The position numbers were made by a program, and so were the translations under genes. The notes beneath the pieces are model-generated. The model worked only from the letters and a program-made list of their open reading frames with translations. It was not told the origin of the DNA and ran no database searches. Below are positions 48,367 to 59,713 of a stretch of DNA of 64,000 nt, one piece after another; within the stretch, counting starts at the first letter, position 1; every line of letters begins with the position of its first letter. The stretch comes from Citrobacter koseri (GTDB taxonomy: Bacteria; Pseudomonadota; Gammaproteobacteria; Enterobacterales; Enterobacteriaceae): the NCBI GenBank assembly GCA_900446925.1, contig UAVY01000008.1:310001-374000 (forward strand), written 5' to 3'.

Positions 48367-50015
48367 ATGCGCCTGGTTTTATCGTCTCTGATCGTGATGG
48401 CTGGACTCCTGAGTGGTCAGGCTGCGGCTGCGCCTGAACCGACTACGCACGCTGATATTCGCGACAGCGGTTTTGTCTATTGCGTCAGTGGCAGGTCAAC
48501 ACCTTCAATCCACAAAAAGCGAGCAGCGGCCTGATCGTTGATACGCTTGCCGCCCAGCTGTATGACAGACTGCTGGATGTGGACCCTTATACTTATCGTC
48601 TGGTGCCGGAACTGGCAGAAAGCTGGGAAGTGCTGGACAACGGCGCGACCTACCGTTTCCACCTGCGTCGCAACGTCTCTTTCCAGAAGACCGCCTGGTT
48701 CACCCCTACCCGCAAGCTGAACGCGGATGACGTGGTGTTTACCTTCGAGCGCATTTTTGATCGCAAACATCCCTGGCATAACGTTAACGGCGGCAGTTTT
48801 CCCTATTTCGACAGTTTGCAGTTTGCCGATAACGTAAAGAGCGTGCATAAGCTGGACAACAATATTGTCGAATTTCGCCTGACCCAACCAGACGCCTCCT
48901 TCTTATGGCATCTGGCGACGCACTATGCGTCGGTCATGTCAGCGGAATATGCGGCGCAGCTGACAAAGCAGGATCACCCGGAACTGATTGACCGCCAGCC
49001 GGTCGGCACCGGCCCGTTCCAGCTCTCGGAATATCGCGCCGGACAATATATTCGTCTGCAACGTCATGAGGGATTCTGGCGTGGTAAACCGCTGATGCCG
49101 CAGGTGGTGGTTGACTTAGGCTCCGGCGGCACAGGCCGTTTATCGAAATTGCTCACCGGCGAATGCGATGTGCTGGCCTGGCCCGCTGCCAGTCAGCTCA
49201 CGATTCTGCGCCGACGATCCGCGCCTGCGTTTGACGCTGCGCCCCGGTATGAACATCGCCTACCTGGCCTTTAATACCGATAAGCCGCCGCTGAATAATC
49301 CCGCCGTACGCCATGCGCTGGCGTTGTCGATCAACAACCAGCGGTTGATGCAGTCGATCTACTACGGTACAGCGGAAACCGCCGCCTCTATTTTGCCGCG
49401 CGCCTCGTGGGCCCTATGACAACGAGGCTAAAATTACAGAATACAATCCGGCTAAATCCCGCGAGCAGTTGAAAGCACTGGGGCTGGAAAAACTTAACGC
49501 TACAGCTGTGGGTGCCGACCAGTTCCCAGGCCTGGGAACCCCAGCCCGCTGAAAACCGCCGAGCTGATCCAGGCGGATATGGCGCAGGTCGGCGTAAAAG
49601 TGGTGATTGTTCCGGTAGAAGGTCGTTTCCAGGAGGCGCGGTTAATGGACATGAACCATGATCTGACGTTGTCCGGTTGGGCAACCGACAGTAACGATCC
49701 AGACAGTTTCTTCAGGCCGTTGCTGAGCTGCGCCGCCATTAACTCACAAACCAACTTTGCACACTGGTGCCATCCTGAGTTTGGACGGCATTCTGCGAAA
49801 AGCGCTCTCGTCCCAGCAGCTTGCGGCGCGTATTGACGCGTATGATGAAGCGCAAAATATTCTGGCAAAAGAGCTGCCGATACTGCCACTCGCCTCCTCG
49901 CTGCGTTTACAGGCTTATCGCTATGATATTAAAGGGCTGGTTTTAAGTCCCTTTGGTAACGCCTCGTTTGCCGGTGTTTCGCGGGAAAAAGAAGATGAGG
50001 TGAAAAAAACCATGA
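48367..50015 (+). CDS. sapA: SapA, periplasmic peptide-binding protein (five frameshifts as sequenced)
   Basis: Solute-binding component of the SapABCDF transporter, linked to antimicrobial-peptide resistance and, in E. coli, putrescine export. Restored length is 547 residues, equal to E. coli. Signal peptide [21 protein letters not shown]. Family block [29 protein letters not shown] at about 78. Five extra bases, near 48494, 49207, 49413, 49545 and 50008, break the frame. The restored TGA at 50015 overlaps the sapB ATG. Upstream AT-rich leader starts at about 48190. Confidence 0.93.
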
Positions 50016-50980
50016 TTATTTTCACCCTGCGTCGGTTTCTGCTGCTGTTGGTCACGCTGTTCTTTCTGACCTTTATCGGCTTTAGCCTGAGCTATTTCAC
50101 GCCCCATGCGCCATTACAGGGCGCATCGTTGTGGAACGCCTGGGTTTTCTGGTTTAACAGCCTGATCCACTGGGATTTTGGCGTTTCCAGCATTAACGGC
50201 CAGCTGATCTCCGAACAGCTCAAAGAGGTTTTTCCCGCCACGATGGAGCTGTGCATTCTCGCCTTCGGCTTTGCCCTGATGGTCGGAATCCCGGTGGGGA
50301 TGCTGGCAGGCGTAACGCGGAATAAATGGCCAGACCGTTTCATCAGCGCCCTCGCCTTAGTGGGATTTTCGATTCCGGTCTTCTGGCTGGCGCTGCTGTT
50401 GACGCCTGTTTTTCTCGCTCACGCTCGGCTGGCTGCCGGTATCAGGTCGTTTTGATCTGCTTTACGAAGTGAAGCCGGTCACCGGTTTCGCCATTATTGA
50501 TGCCTGGATTTCCGACTCGCCCTGGCGCGATGAGATGGTGATGAGCGCAGTGCGCCACATGGTATTGCCGGTGCTGACGCTGGCCGTCGCCCCCACCACG
50601 GAAGTGATTCGTCTGATGCGCATCAGCACTATTGAAGTGTATGACCAGAATTACGTGAAGGCCAGCGGCGACGCGCGTCTGTCACGGCTGACGATTCTGC
50701 GTCGGCATGTGCTACACAACGCGCTGCCGCCGGTGATCCCGCCGTCTCGGCTTGCAGTTTTCCACCATGCTGACGCTGGCGATGATCACCGAGATGGTCT
50801 TTAGCTGGCCGGGGCTGGGACGCTGGTTGATCAACGCTATCCGCCAGCAGGACTACGCCGCTATTTCCGCAGGCGTAATGGTGGTTGGTTCGCTGGTGAT
50901 TATCGTCAACGTGATCTCTGATATTTTTGGGTGCTATGGCTAACCCTCTGAAACATAAGGAATGGTATGCCTTACGATAG
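50012..50980 (+). CDS. sapB: SapB, transporter permease (three frameshifts as sequenced)
   Basis: Inner-membrane permease of the Dpp/Opp type. Restored length is 321 residues. N-terminal [26 protein letters not shown]. The EAA loop lies in [30 protein letters not shown] at about 208. Extra bases near 50424, 50747 and 50931 break the frame; the last removes the true C-terminus, which runs into sapC and ends YALR-TAG at 50980. Confidence 0.92.
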
Positions 50981-51861
50981 TGTGTACAGCGAAAAGCGCC
51001 CACCGGGAACGCTGCGCACTGCCTGGCGCAAATTTTATGGCGACGCTTCTGCGATGGTCGGTCTTTACGGCTGCGCAGGTCTGGTGGTGCTGTGTATTTT
51101 TGGCAGCTGGTTTGCTCCCTACGGCATCGATCAGCAGTTCCTCGGCTACCAGTTGTTGCCACCGTCCTGGTCGCGCTATGGCGAAGTCTCGTTTTTTCTG
51201 GGGACGGACGATCTGGGGCGTGACGTTTTAAGTCGCCTGCTGAGCGGCGCGGCGCCCACCGTCGGCGGGCGCGTTTATCGTCACGCTGGCCGGCAACGCT
51301 GTGCGGCCTGATTCTGGGCGTTGTCGCCGGGGCTACACACGGCTTACGCTCCGCCGTACTCAACCATATTCTGGACACCCTGCTCTCTATTCCGTCGTTG
51401 CTGTTGGCGATTATCGTTGTTGCCTTTGCCGGGCCGCATCTGAGCCACGCAATGTTTGCCGTCTGGCTCGCACTGCTGCCGCGTATGGTGCGCTCGGTCT
51501 ACAGCATGGTGCATGACGAGCTGGAAAAAGAGTATGTGATCGCCGCGCGCCTCCGATGGCGCCACCACGCTCAATATTCTCTGGTTCGCCATTCTGCCCA
51601 ATATTACCGCCGGTCTGATTACCGAAATCACCCGCGCGTTGTCGATGGCGATCCTCGATATCGCCGCGCTCGGTTTTTCTCGACCTCGGCGCGCAACTCC
51701 CCTCTCCTGAATGGGGCGCCATGCTCGGCGACGCGCTGGAGCTGATATATGTCGCGCCGTGGACGGTAATGTTACCAGGCGCGGCAATTATGATCAGCGT
51801 TCTGCTGGTGAACCTGCTTGGCGACGGCATCCGGCGCGCGATTATCGCGGGGGTGGAATAA
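50967..51861 (+). CDS. sapC: SapC, transporter permease (four frameshifts as sequenced)
   Basis: Second permease. Restored length is 296 residues. Begins [24 protein letters not shown]. The OppC-like family signature [20 protein letters not shown] is at about 75. The EAA loop is in [28 protein letters not shown] at about 190. Extra bases near 51280, 51300, 51553 and 51680 break the frame. Start overlaps sapB by 14 bp; stop shares bases with the sapD start. Confidence 0.9.
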
Positions 51862-52855
51862 TGCCGTTACTGGATATCCGCAACCTGACCATTGAATTTA
51901 AAACCGGCGAAGACTGGGTTAAAGCCGTAGATCGGGTCAGCATAACGTTAAATGAAGGGGAAATTCGTGGACTGGTCGGCGAATCCGGCTCCGGGAAAAA
52001 GCCTGATTGCGAAAGCCATTTGCGGTGTGGCGAAAGACAACTGGCGCGTCACCGCCGACCGTATGCGCTTTGACGATATCGACCTGCTGCGTCTTTCCGC
52101 ACGCGAGCGCCGCAAACTGGTCGGGCCATAACGTGTCGATGATCTTTCAGGAACCGCAGTCGTGCCTTGATCCTTCGGAGCGCATTGGCCGTCAACTGAT
52201 GCAGAATATTCCCGCCTGGACCTATAAAGGTCGCTGGTGGCAGCGTATTGGCTGGCGAAAACGCCGTGCCATTGAACTGTTGCACCGGGTCGGCATTAAA
52301 GATCACAAAGACGCGATGCGCAGTTTTCCGTATGAGCTGACGGATGGCGAATGTCAGAAAGTCATGATCGCCATTGCGCTCGCCAATCAACCGCGCTTGC
52401 TGATTGCCGACGAACCGACCAACGCGATGGAACCCACCACCCAGGCGCAGATTTTCCGCCTGCTGACGCGCCTGAACCAGAACAGCAATACCACTATTTT
52501 GCTGATCAGCCATGACCTGCAAATGCTCAGCCAGTGGGCAGACAAAATCAACGTTCTGTATTGCGGGCAGACGGTTGAAACTGCGCCCAGTAAGGATCTG
52601 GTGGCGACGCCTCACCACCCTTATACTCAGGCGCTCATCCGCGCGATACCGGATTTTGGCAGCGCCATGCCGCATAAAAGCCGCCTGAATACCATGCCAG
52701 GGGCAATCCCGCTGCTGGAACAATTACCGATAGGTTGTCGTCTGGGGCCGCGTTGCCCGTATGCTCAACGAGAATGCATTGAAACCCCGCGTCTGACCGG
52801 GGCGAAGAATCATCTCTACGCCTGTCATTTTCCGCTGAATATGGAGAAAGAGTGA
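51861..52855 (+). CDS. sapD: SapD, transporter ATPase (two frameshifts as sequenced)
   Basis: ABC ATPase that also supports Trk potassium uptake in E. coli. Restored length is 330 residues. Walker [17 protein letters not shown] at about 40 is itself hit by an extra A near 52000. Signature region [20 protein letters not shown] at about 155 and Walker [14 protein letters not shown]. The C-terminal oligopeptide-type Cys motif is [14 protein letters not shown] at about 290. A second extra base lies near 52126. Confidence 0.92.
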
Positions 52856-52856
52856 C

Positions 52857-53664
52857 ATGGTGGAAACTCTGCTCGAAGTGCGTAACCTGAGTAAAACCTT
52901 CCGCTACCGTACAGGATGGTTCCGGCGTCAGACCGTCGAGGCGGTAAAGCCGCTCAGCTTCACCTTACGCGAACGCCAGACGCTCGCCATTATTGGCGAG
53001 AATGGCTCCGGCAAATCCACGCTGGCGAAAATGCTGGCAGGAATGATCGCGCCGACCAGCGGCGAACTGCTGATTGACGATCATCCGCTGAAATACGGCG
53101 ACTACTCGTTTCGCAGCCAGCGCATCCGCATGATTTTTCAGGACCCGTCAACGTCACTCAATCCGCGACAGCGCATCTCGCAGATTCTGGATTTCCCGCT
53201 GCGGTTGAACACCGATCTGGAACCGGAGCAGCGACGTAAGCAGATTATTGAAACCATGCGGATGGTCGGCCTTCTCCCTGACCACGTCAGCTATTATCCG
53301 CACATGCTGGCGCCAGGGCAGAAACAGCGTCTGGGATTAGCCCGCGCCCCTGATTTTACGCCCGAAGGTGATCATCGCCGACGAAGCGCTGGCTTCGCTC
53401 GATATGTCGATGCGCTCGCAGCTCATCAACCTGATGCTGGAACTCCAGGAAAAACAGGGGATTTCGTATATCTACGTCACTCAGCATCTGGGGATGATGA
53501 AACACATCAGCGATCAGGTGCTGGTCATGCATCAGGGCGAAGTGGTCGAACGCGGCAGCACTGCTGATGTTCTCGCCTCTCCGTTACATGAACTCACCCG
53601 CCGTTTGATCGCAGGACACTTCGGCGAAGCCCTCACCGCCGACGCCTGGCGAAAAGATCGCTAG
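52857..53664 (+). CDS. sapF: SapF, transporter ATPase (one frameshift as sequenced)
   Basis: Second ABC ATPase. Restored length is 268 residues, equal to E. coli. Walker A IIGENGSGKSTLAKML at about 44, signature MLAPGQKQRLGLARAL at about 150 (LSGGQ replaced by LAPGQ), Walker B VIIADEALASLDMS. An extra C near 53347 breaks the frame after LARA. Starts 2 bp after the sapD stop. Confidence 0.93.
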
Positions 53665-53678
53665 CCTGAAGGAGCGTT

Positions 53679-53753
53679 ATGATGTTGTTGTCTGAACCAA
53701 TTAACGGCCATTTGGCCATCCACCACGCGCCCCGAATGCAGGAGCGCCCATGA
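53679..53753 (+). CDS. Possible 24-residue leader peptide between sapF and the next gene
   Basis: MMLLSEPINGHLAIHHAPRMQERP, with AAGGAG 5 nt before the ATG. Its TGA overlaps the next ATG (53750), as ATGA. This layout fits translational coupling. There is no separate evidence of expression. Confidence 0.4.
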   Translation: MMLLSEPINGHLAIHHAPRMQERP

Positions 53754-54586
53754 GAAAATATTCCTGGCTGATCCTGTGTCTGGCGCTGGCTGTGCTACTG
53801 GCGTCCGCTTTCGCATTCACTCGCGCTGACAACCAGACTGAACCGGCATTCGGCTACACTCTGGACTTCAAAAAACCGTTGTCCGGGATCGACAATTTAT
53901 CCTCCCTGAGCTACGTGCCCGAAGAAGATGTTTTTGTCGCCACCCTCAACAGACCCGCCACCATCCTCAAACTGTCTAAAAATGGAGAAATACTCGCCAG
54001 AAAAAAGCATCGCAGATCGGATTAAAGATGCTGAATCAATTGAATACGTGGGTAACGGGACATACTTACTGGTCGATGAAGCAGACTCCGCGATGTATGT
54101 TTACCAGCTCAGCCAGGATCTGGACATCAGGTCAGTGAGAAAAATAGAAACAGACCTGTTTGAGAACGCGCGCAACCGGGGAATCGAAGGCATTGCCTGG
54201 ATGGCCGGACGAAATGAACTCTATTTCGCCAAAGAACGTAAACCGGTCATGCTGTACCGAACCCAAAGCGACGGCGGCCTTACTCATTTTTCTGAGATCG
54301 TCCCCACTGGATGATCTGATTAAAAAATCTGGACGTAGACGATATCTCCGCCCTTCACATCCACGGTGAACATCTGCTGATCTTATCTGATGAGTCACGC
54401 AGCCTGACAGAGATAGACCTGAACGGCAATGTGCTGCGCCGGATGTCATTAACGCAGGGCGAAAATGGTCTTGAGGAAGATATCCCGCAACCTGAAGGCG
54501 TGTCGATGGATAAGGCTGGCAACATTTATATTATGAGTGAGCCGAACCTGTTTTATCGATTTGAAAAGGTCTCGACTGGCAGGTAA
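53750..54586 (+). CDS. SdiA-regulated-like (YjiK family) protein (three frameshifts as sequenced)
   Basis: Restored length is 277 residues. Signal or anchor helix at 5-25 (SWLILCLALAVLLASAFAF), then a beta-propeller-like domain: LSGIDNLSSLSYVPEEDVFVATLNRPATI, IADRIKDAESIEYVGNG, NRGIEGIAWM, NLDVDDISALHIHGEHLLILSDESRSL and PQPEGVSMDKAGNIYIMSEPN. This matches the SdiA-regulated protein family (YjiK of E. coli). Extra bases near 53993, 54307 and 54320 break the frame. It follows sapF closely, same strand. In K-12 and Salmonella other genes lie here. Function unknown. Confidence 0.8.
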
Positions 54587-54696
54587 ACCGTAAGTTCAGA
54601 CCCTTCTTTCCCGTTGAAGCGCGGTTTTTGACGGGAGAGAAGAAATGGCGATACGCGGGCTTTTGTGAAGTCAGAAAACACTGGAAACGTTTGAAA

Positions 54697-54773
<77 letters not shown>

Positions 54774-54774
54774 C

Positions 54775-54858
54775 TGGGCCGCCATCGAGGCCTCGAACCC
54801 CGTTCCCTACAACACCCACAACAAATGTCGTTCGCTCTTCCAGATGAGCTAATGGCGG
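54775..54858 (-). tRNA. tRNA-like gene with abnormal anticodon arm, one base upstream of tRNA-Thr
   Basis: Read leftward: acceptor CCGCCAT / ATGGCGG (7 bp), discriminator C and encoded CCA. D arm GCTC-ATCTGGAA-GAGC. T arm CGGGG-TTCGAGG-CCTCG. The D and T features are canonical, but 31 nt separate the two arms instead of about 22. A CGACA / TGTTG stem would have an 11-nt loop containing TGT. 84 nt with CCA. Either a tRNA with an enlarged loop, a pseudogene, or a gene corrupted by insertions. Identity undetermined. Confidence 0.6.
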
Positions 54859-55251
54859 TTTGACGGTTCTTGTGAGTTATCACGCACTTACGCATCATAA
54901 CGAACCGGCTGCGAATAATACATAAGTAGAATTAGTCATGCAACCATTATGATTCGTCCAAATGTATTTATCCCTTATATTCGCAGCGCGTCGCCCGCTC
55001 GTGCTGGTTGGATGAGGCGAACCTGATAGCGGGGTGATATACTGGACGGATGCAGGAAAATATCGAAAGTAAACAGGCTCGTCCTGCGCCGCCCCGGAGC
55101 TAAGTCACGGGAAATGACGGAAAAATATCGTGACACAAAGGGCTGTGAGTGGGATATAATTTCGAGCTAATTTCGAATAACTTTGAAATGTTGCTTTTAA
55201 TTTATTGATATTAAAAGCAAAAAATAAGTAATGACTATAAGGATTAAAGCT
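54859..55251. other. Intergenic region upstream of fabI
   Basis: 393 bp. K-12 ycjD is not found here. It holds the fabI promoter and, on the other strand, the promoter of the tRNA pair. AATCATAATGGTTGC-type AT-rich sequence but no gene. A long leftward open frame over fabI begins to its right and is an antisense shadow. Confidence 0.5.
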
Positions 55252-56040
55252 ATGGGTTTTCTTTCCGGTAAGCGCATACTGGTAACGGGTGTTGCCAGCA
55301 AATTGTCCATCGCCTACGGTATCGCTCAGGCGATGCGCCGCGAAGGAGCTGAACTGGCGTTCACCTACCAGAACGACAAACTGAAAGGCCGCGTGGAAGA
55401 GTTTGCCGCTCAACTGGATTCCAGCATCGTGTTGCAGTGTGATGTGGCTGAAGATGCCAGCATCGACGCTATGTTTGCCGAGCTGGGTAAAGTCTGGCCG
55501 AAATTCGACGGTTTCGTTCACTCTATCGGCTTCGCGCCTGGCGATCAGCTGGATGGCGACTATGTGGATGCCGTTACCCGTGAAGGCTTTAAAATCGCAC
55601 ACGACATCAGCTCTTACAGCTTTGTGGCGATGGCAAAAGCTTGCCGTAACATGCTGAATCCGGGTTCCGCCCTGCTGACCCTGTCTTATCTGGGTGCTGA
55701 GCGCGCAATCCCGAACTACAACGTCATGGGTCTGGCAAAAGCGTCTCTGGAAGCAAACGTGCGTTACATGGCTAACGCGATGGGCCCGGAAGGTGTTCGT
55801 GTTAACGCAATCTCCGCAGGTCCGATCCGTACTCTGGCCGCGTCCGGCATCAAAGATTTCCGTAAAATGCTGTCGCATTGCGAAGCGGTTACGCCGATTC
55901 GCCGCACCGTTACCATTGAAGATGTGGGCAACTCTGCCGCCTTCCTGTGCTCCGATCTGTCTGCCGGTATCTCCGGTGAAGTCGTTCACGTCGACGGCGG
56001 TTTCAGCATCGCAGCCATGAACGAACTGGAACTGAAATAA
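55252..56040 (+). CDS. fabI: Enoyl-ACP reductase FabI
   Basis: NADH-dependent reductase that finishes each cycle of fatty acid elongation; target of triclosan. 262 residues, equal to E. coli. Cofactor loop [16 protein letters not shown] at about 13, catalytic Tyr156 and Lys163 in [12 protein letters not shown]. Gly93 of the triclosan site is in [10 protein letters not shown]. Intact. Followed by a hairpin. Confidence 0.97.
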   Translation: MGFLSGKRILVTGVASKLSIAYGIAQAMRREGAELAFTYQNDKLKGRVEEFAAQLDSSIVLQCDVAEDASIDAMFAELGKVWPKFDGFVHSIGFAPGDQLDGDYVDAVTREGFKIAHDISSYSFVAMAKACRNMLNPGSALLTLSYLGAERAIPNYNVMGLAKASLEANVRYMANAMGPEGVRVNAISAGPIRTLAASGIKDFRKMLSHCEAVTPIRRTVTIEDVGNSAAFLCSDLSAGISGEVVHVDGGFSIAAMNELELK

Positions 56041-56056
56041 TCATTTCACTTCCCGC

Positions 56057-56081
56057 AATGGGCGGCGCAGCGTCGCCCATT
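56057..56081 (+). terminator. fabI terminator-like hairpin
   Basis: AATGGGCG / CGCCCATT, 8-bp stem with a 9-nt loop that adds inner pairs (GCGCAGCGT), followed by ATTCCC. 16 bp after the fabI stop. Confidence 0.7.
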
Positions 56082-56283
56082 ATTCCCTTCTCTGATGACG
56101 CCTTTCACCCCCTTCCATTCTTCGCGCGCTGTCGCATCGCGGTATATATCATTCTGATATTTATTATCACCTAACAATCTTTTATCCCCTCTCTTGCTTA
56201 CGCCAGGATAATGCAGCGAAAACGATCCGGCGTGATTCGACGACGACGTGTCCGGGTCGCCACTTTTAGACCAAGGAACGCCC

Positions 56284-57442
56284 ATGGAACAACGCCGAAT
56301 TGAAGGCAAAAGCCACTGGTATCATGAAACCCAGTCCAGCACTTATCCGCAAGAGGTTCTCCCGCTGGTGCCGGAAGCCGCGAACGTCGAGGACAGTTTT
56401 CTGCTGGATTTAGCGATCGCCGAAGACGTGCTTTTACCCTTTCAGTCCTGGTTGCACCCTGCCCGTCAACTTGCTCAACGCCTCTTTCCCGAGCGCGTCA
56501 CACAGAATCGTCTCCACACGTTCAGCGCCTATGAACGGATGAGTACCGCATTGACCGTTGCCCAGGTCTATGCCGTACAGCGGCTCTGTAACCATTACGC
56601 CGCGCGACTAACCCCGCTTCCCGGCCCGGACTCTTCCCGGGAGAGTAACCACCGACTGGCGCAAATCACGCAATACGCGCGTCAACTGGCCAGTTCCCCT
56701 GCGGTCATTAATGCCCGCGACCGCCAGCATCTTGACGATGTGGGTCTGACGACCTGCGACATCATTCTGATAAACCAGATTATTGGTTTTGTGGGTTTTC
56801 AGGCGCGCGTCGTGGCGATATTCCAGGCTTATCATGGACACCCCGTCCGCTGGGTGCCGGGCCTGGATATACAGCAATTCGCCGATGCGCAGCTTTTCCA
56901 GGAAAAGGACGCGCAATGGCACCCGGCGCAGGAAGGCGTGGAAATACGTTACGCCAGCGCCGAACAGCTGGAGTGCCTGTCTCACCATCAGCCGGTTGCA
57001 GAACTGCTGACGCTCGCGCCAGTCCTGGTTCACGAACCCGCCCTGCTTTCTTTACTTGGCACACTGCTCACCAGCGCCCTGCGTACGGATGCGCCACCGG
57101 CGTCGCTCCCGGCTCGCCACGCTGCTCACGTCACGCATCAATGGCAGCGTCGCCTGTTTTAATGAACAGTCACGCCACGCGGGTGAATGGGCAGAGACCA
57201 TTTCGGTGTTCCGCCGGGGTGAACGGGAGATACAGCACTGGGAAAGCCAACATCCGGTTGAGCGTCCTGTCACGCAAGCGATACAATGGCTGACCAGGGC
57301 GCCCGATCGTTTTAGCGCTGCGCAATTCACGCCGTTACTCGAACAAGGGGCGTCACTGGAACAGGCCGTCAACTTGCTGGGCTGGTGCGGATTGTGCGGT
57401 TGGTTGAACCGTTTAAAAATCGCGTTGGGCGAAACACATTAA
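56284..57442 (+). CDS. yciW: YciW, carboxymuconolactone-decarboxylase-like protein (one frameshift as sequenced)
   Basis: Restored length is 385 residues. It starts [20 protein letters not shown]. AhpD/CMD-like all-helical fold; [37 protein letters not shown] at about 153 has the place of the CMD active site, with a single Cys. In E. coli yciW is a CysB-linked gene for cysteine/methionine metabolism. One extra base near 57160 breaks the frame between [11 protein letters not shown] and [11 protein letters not shown]. It lies between fabI and rnb, as in E. coli. Confidence 0.87.
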
Positions 57443-57530
57443 CCGCGCCTTTACTGAAAGAGCGCTTGCTGCGCCAGGCAGAATCGCGTAAAACTGTCAG
57501 CCGCTCTTTTGGCCACGAAAATAGACAATT

Positions 57531-59465
57531 ATGTTTCAGGACAACCCGCTGCTAGCGCAGCTTAAACAGCAACTACATTCCCAGACGCCGCGTGCTGAAG
57601 GGGTGGTAAAAGCCACGGAAAAAGGCTTTGGCTTCCTGGAAGTCGATGCACAAAAAAGTTATTTCATCCCGCCGCCGCAGATGAAAAAAGTCATGCACGG
57701 CGACCGCATTGTCGCGGTGATCCATACGGAAAAAGAACGCGAGTCCGCCGAGCCAGAAGAACTGATCGAGCCCTTCCTGACCCGCTTCGTGGGCAAAATC
57801 CAGGGTAAAAACGATCGTCTGTCCATCGTACCGGATCATCCGTTGCTGAAAGACGCTATCCCATGCCGTGCCGCCCGTGGCGTGGAACACGAATTTAAAG
57901 AGGGTGACTGGGCCGTTGCCGAAATGCGCCGTCATCCGCTGAAAGGCGACCGCTCTTTCTACGCCGAGTTAACCCAGTTCATCACCTTCGCCGACGACCA
58001 CTTCGTACCGTGGTGGGTCACGCTGGCTCGCCATAATCTCGAAAAAGAAGCGCCGAACGGCGCGGCGACAGAAATGCTTGATGAAGGTCTGGTACGCCAG
58101 GATCTGACCGCGCTGGATTTTGTCACTATCGACAGCGCCAGCACCGAAGACATGGATGACGCCCTTTATGCGCAAGAGTTGGGCGAAGGTAAGCTGCAAC
58201 TGACGGTTGCGATTGCTGACCCGACCGCGTGGATTGCGGAAGGCAGCAAGCTGGATAACATCGCAAAAATCCGGGCGTTTACCAACTATCTGCCGGGCTT
58301 CAACATCCCGATGTTGCCGCGCGAACTGTCTGACGACCTCTGTTCCCTGCGCGCGCAGGAAGTTCGTCCGGCACTGGCCTGCCGCATGACCATTGCCGCC
58401 GACGGCACTATTGAAGATGACATCACCTTCTTTGCGGCCACGATCAAGTCGAAAGCCAAACTGGCCTACGACAATGTCTCCGACTGGCTGGAAAATACCG
58501 GCAGCTGGCAGCCTGAGAGTGACGCTATCGCCCAACAGATCCGCCTGCTCCAGCGTATTTGCCTGAGCCGTGGCGAATGGCGTCACAACCATGCGCTGGT
58601 GTTCAAAGATCGCCCGGACTATCGCTTTATTCTTGGAGAGAAAGGCGAAGTGCTGGATATCGTCGCGGAACCTCGCCGCATTGCGAACCGCATTGTGGAA
58701 GAGTCCATGATCGCGGCGAACATTTGCGCCGCCCGCGTGCTGCGCGACAAACTGGGCTTTGGTATTTACAACGTTCATATGGGCTTTGACCCGGCCAACG
58801 CCGACGCGCTGGCAGCGTTGTTGAAAACGCATGGCCTGCACGTTGACGCAGGAGACGTATTAACCCTGGAAGGTTTCTGCAAACTGCGCCGCGAGCTGGA
58901 TGCCCAACCGTCCGGTTTCCTGGACAGCCGTATTCGTCGCTTCCAGTCATTCGCAGAGATCAGCACCGAACCGGGCCCTCACTTTGGACTGGGTCTGGAA
59001 GCGTATGCAACCTGGACCTCTCCGATTCGTAAATACGGCGACATGATTAACCACCGCCTGCTGAAGGCCGTCATCAAAGGCGAAACCATCGCGCGTCCAC
59101 AGGAAGAGACAACGCAGCAGATGGCTGAACGCCGCCGCCTGAACCGTATGGCGGAACGTGACGTCGGAGACTGGTTATATGCGCGCTTCCTGAATGATAA
59201 AGCCGGTACAGAAACACGCTTTGCGGCGGAAATCGTTGATATCAGCCGCGGCGGGATGCGCGTTCGCCTGGTCGATAATGGCGCAATGGCCTTTATCCCG
59301 GCGCCGTTCCTGCATGCCGTACGTGACGAGCTGGTTTGCAGCCAGGAAAGCGGCACCGTGCAGATCAAAGGTGAAACGGTATACAAAGTGACGGATGTGA
59401 TCGATGTAACGATCGCGGAAGTTCGCATGGAAACCCGTAGCATTATCGCCCGGCCTGTCGCCTGA
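57531..59465 (+). CDS. rnb: Exoribonuclease II (RNase II)
   Basis: Processive 3'-5' exoribonuclease. 644 residues, equal to E. coli. Two N-terminal cold-shock domains, then the RNB catalytic domain with [18 protein letters not shown] at about 200 (Asp201, 207, 209 and 210 cluster), [20 protein letters not shown] at about 491 and a C-terminal S1 domain. Intact over 1.9 kb. Terminator follows. Confidence 0.97.
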   Translation: MFQDNPLLAQLKQQLHSQTPRAEGVVKATEKGFGFLEVDAQKSYFIPPPQMKKVMHGDRIVAVIHTEKERESAEPEELIEPFLTRFVGKIQGKNDRLSIVPDHPLLKDAIPCRAARGVEHEFKEGDWAVAEMRRHPLKGDRSFYAELTQFITFADDHFVPWWVTLARHNLEKEAPNGAATEMLDEGLVRQDLTALDFVTIDSASTEDMDDALYAQELGEGKLQLTVAIADPTAWIAEGSKLDNIAKIRAFTNYLPGFNIPMLPRELSDDLCSLRAQEVRPALACRMTIAADGTIEDDITFFAATIKSKAKLAYDNVSDWLENTGSWQPESDAIAQQIRLLQRICLSRGEWRHNHALVFKDRPDYRFILGEKGEVLDIVAEPRRIANRIVEESMIAANICAARVLRDKLGFGIYNVHMGFDPANADALAALLKTHGLHVDAGDVLTLEGFCKLRRELDAQPSGFLDSRIRRFQSFAEISTEPGPHFGLGLEAYATWTSPIRKYGDMINHRLLKAVIKGETIARPQEETTQQMAERRRLNRMAERDVGDWLYARFLNDKAGTETRFAAEIVDISRGGMRVRLVDNGAMAFIPAPFLHAVRDELVCSQESGTVQIKGETVYKVTDVIDVTIAEVRMETRSIIARPVA

Positions 59466-59479
59466 CGTTTTTGATGTAG

Positions 59480-59513
59480 CGGCCTTTCTTTAACCGGAAA
59501 GGCCGTTTTTTTT
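59480..59513 (+). terminator. rnb terminator
   Basis: CGGCCTTTC ... GAAAGGCCG hairpin followed by TTTTTTTT, 15 bp after the stop. Confidence 0.9.
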
Positions 59514-59713
59514 CTGCCCGCCCCACCCACCGCACGCTACACTTCACTCATCCGTTCAGAATTATTTTTATCCGCTCGCTATGCTTTTTTCTGAATCTGG
59601 ATTACATATAAATACATAAGTAAAACAATATGTTCAGCCATAATTACCTCGTACGAATCATGGCTAACCTTTCTCCTGAGGCTGTATGCGCTTTAAACGG
59701 GATGGTAAGCATC

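Noticed and set aside
55105..55989. 294-residue leftward frame over fabI
   Set aside because: Antisense to an intact, highly conserved fabI; composition fits a shadow.
57969..58841. 290-residue leftward frame over rnb
   Set aside because: Antisense shadow of rnb.
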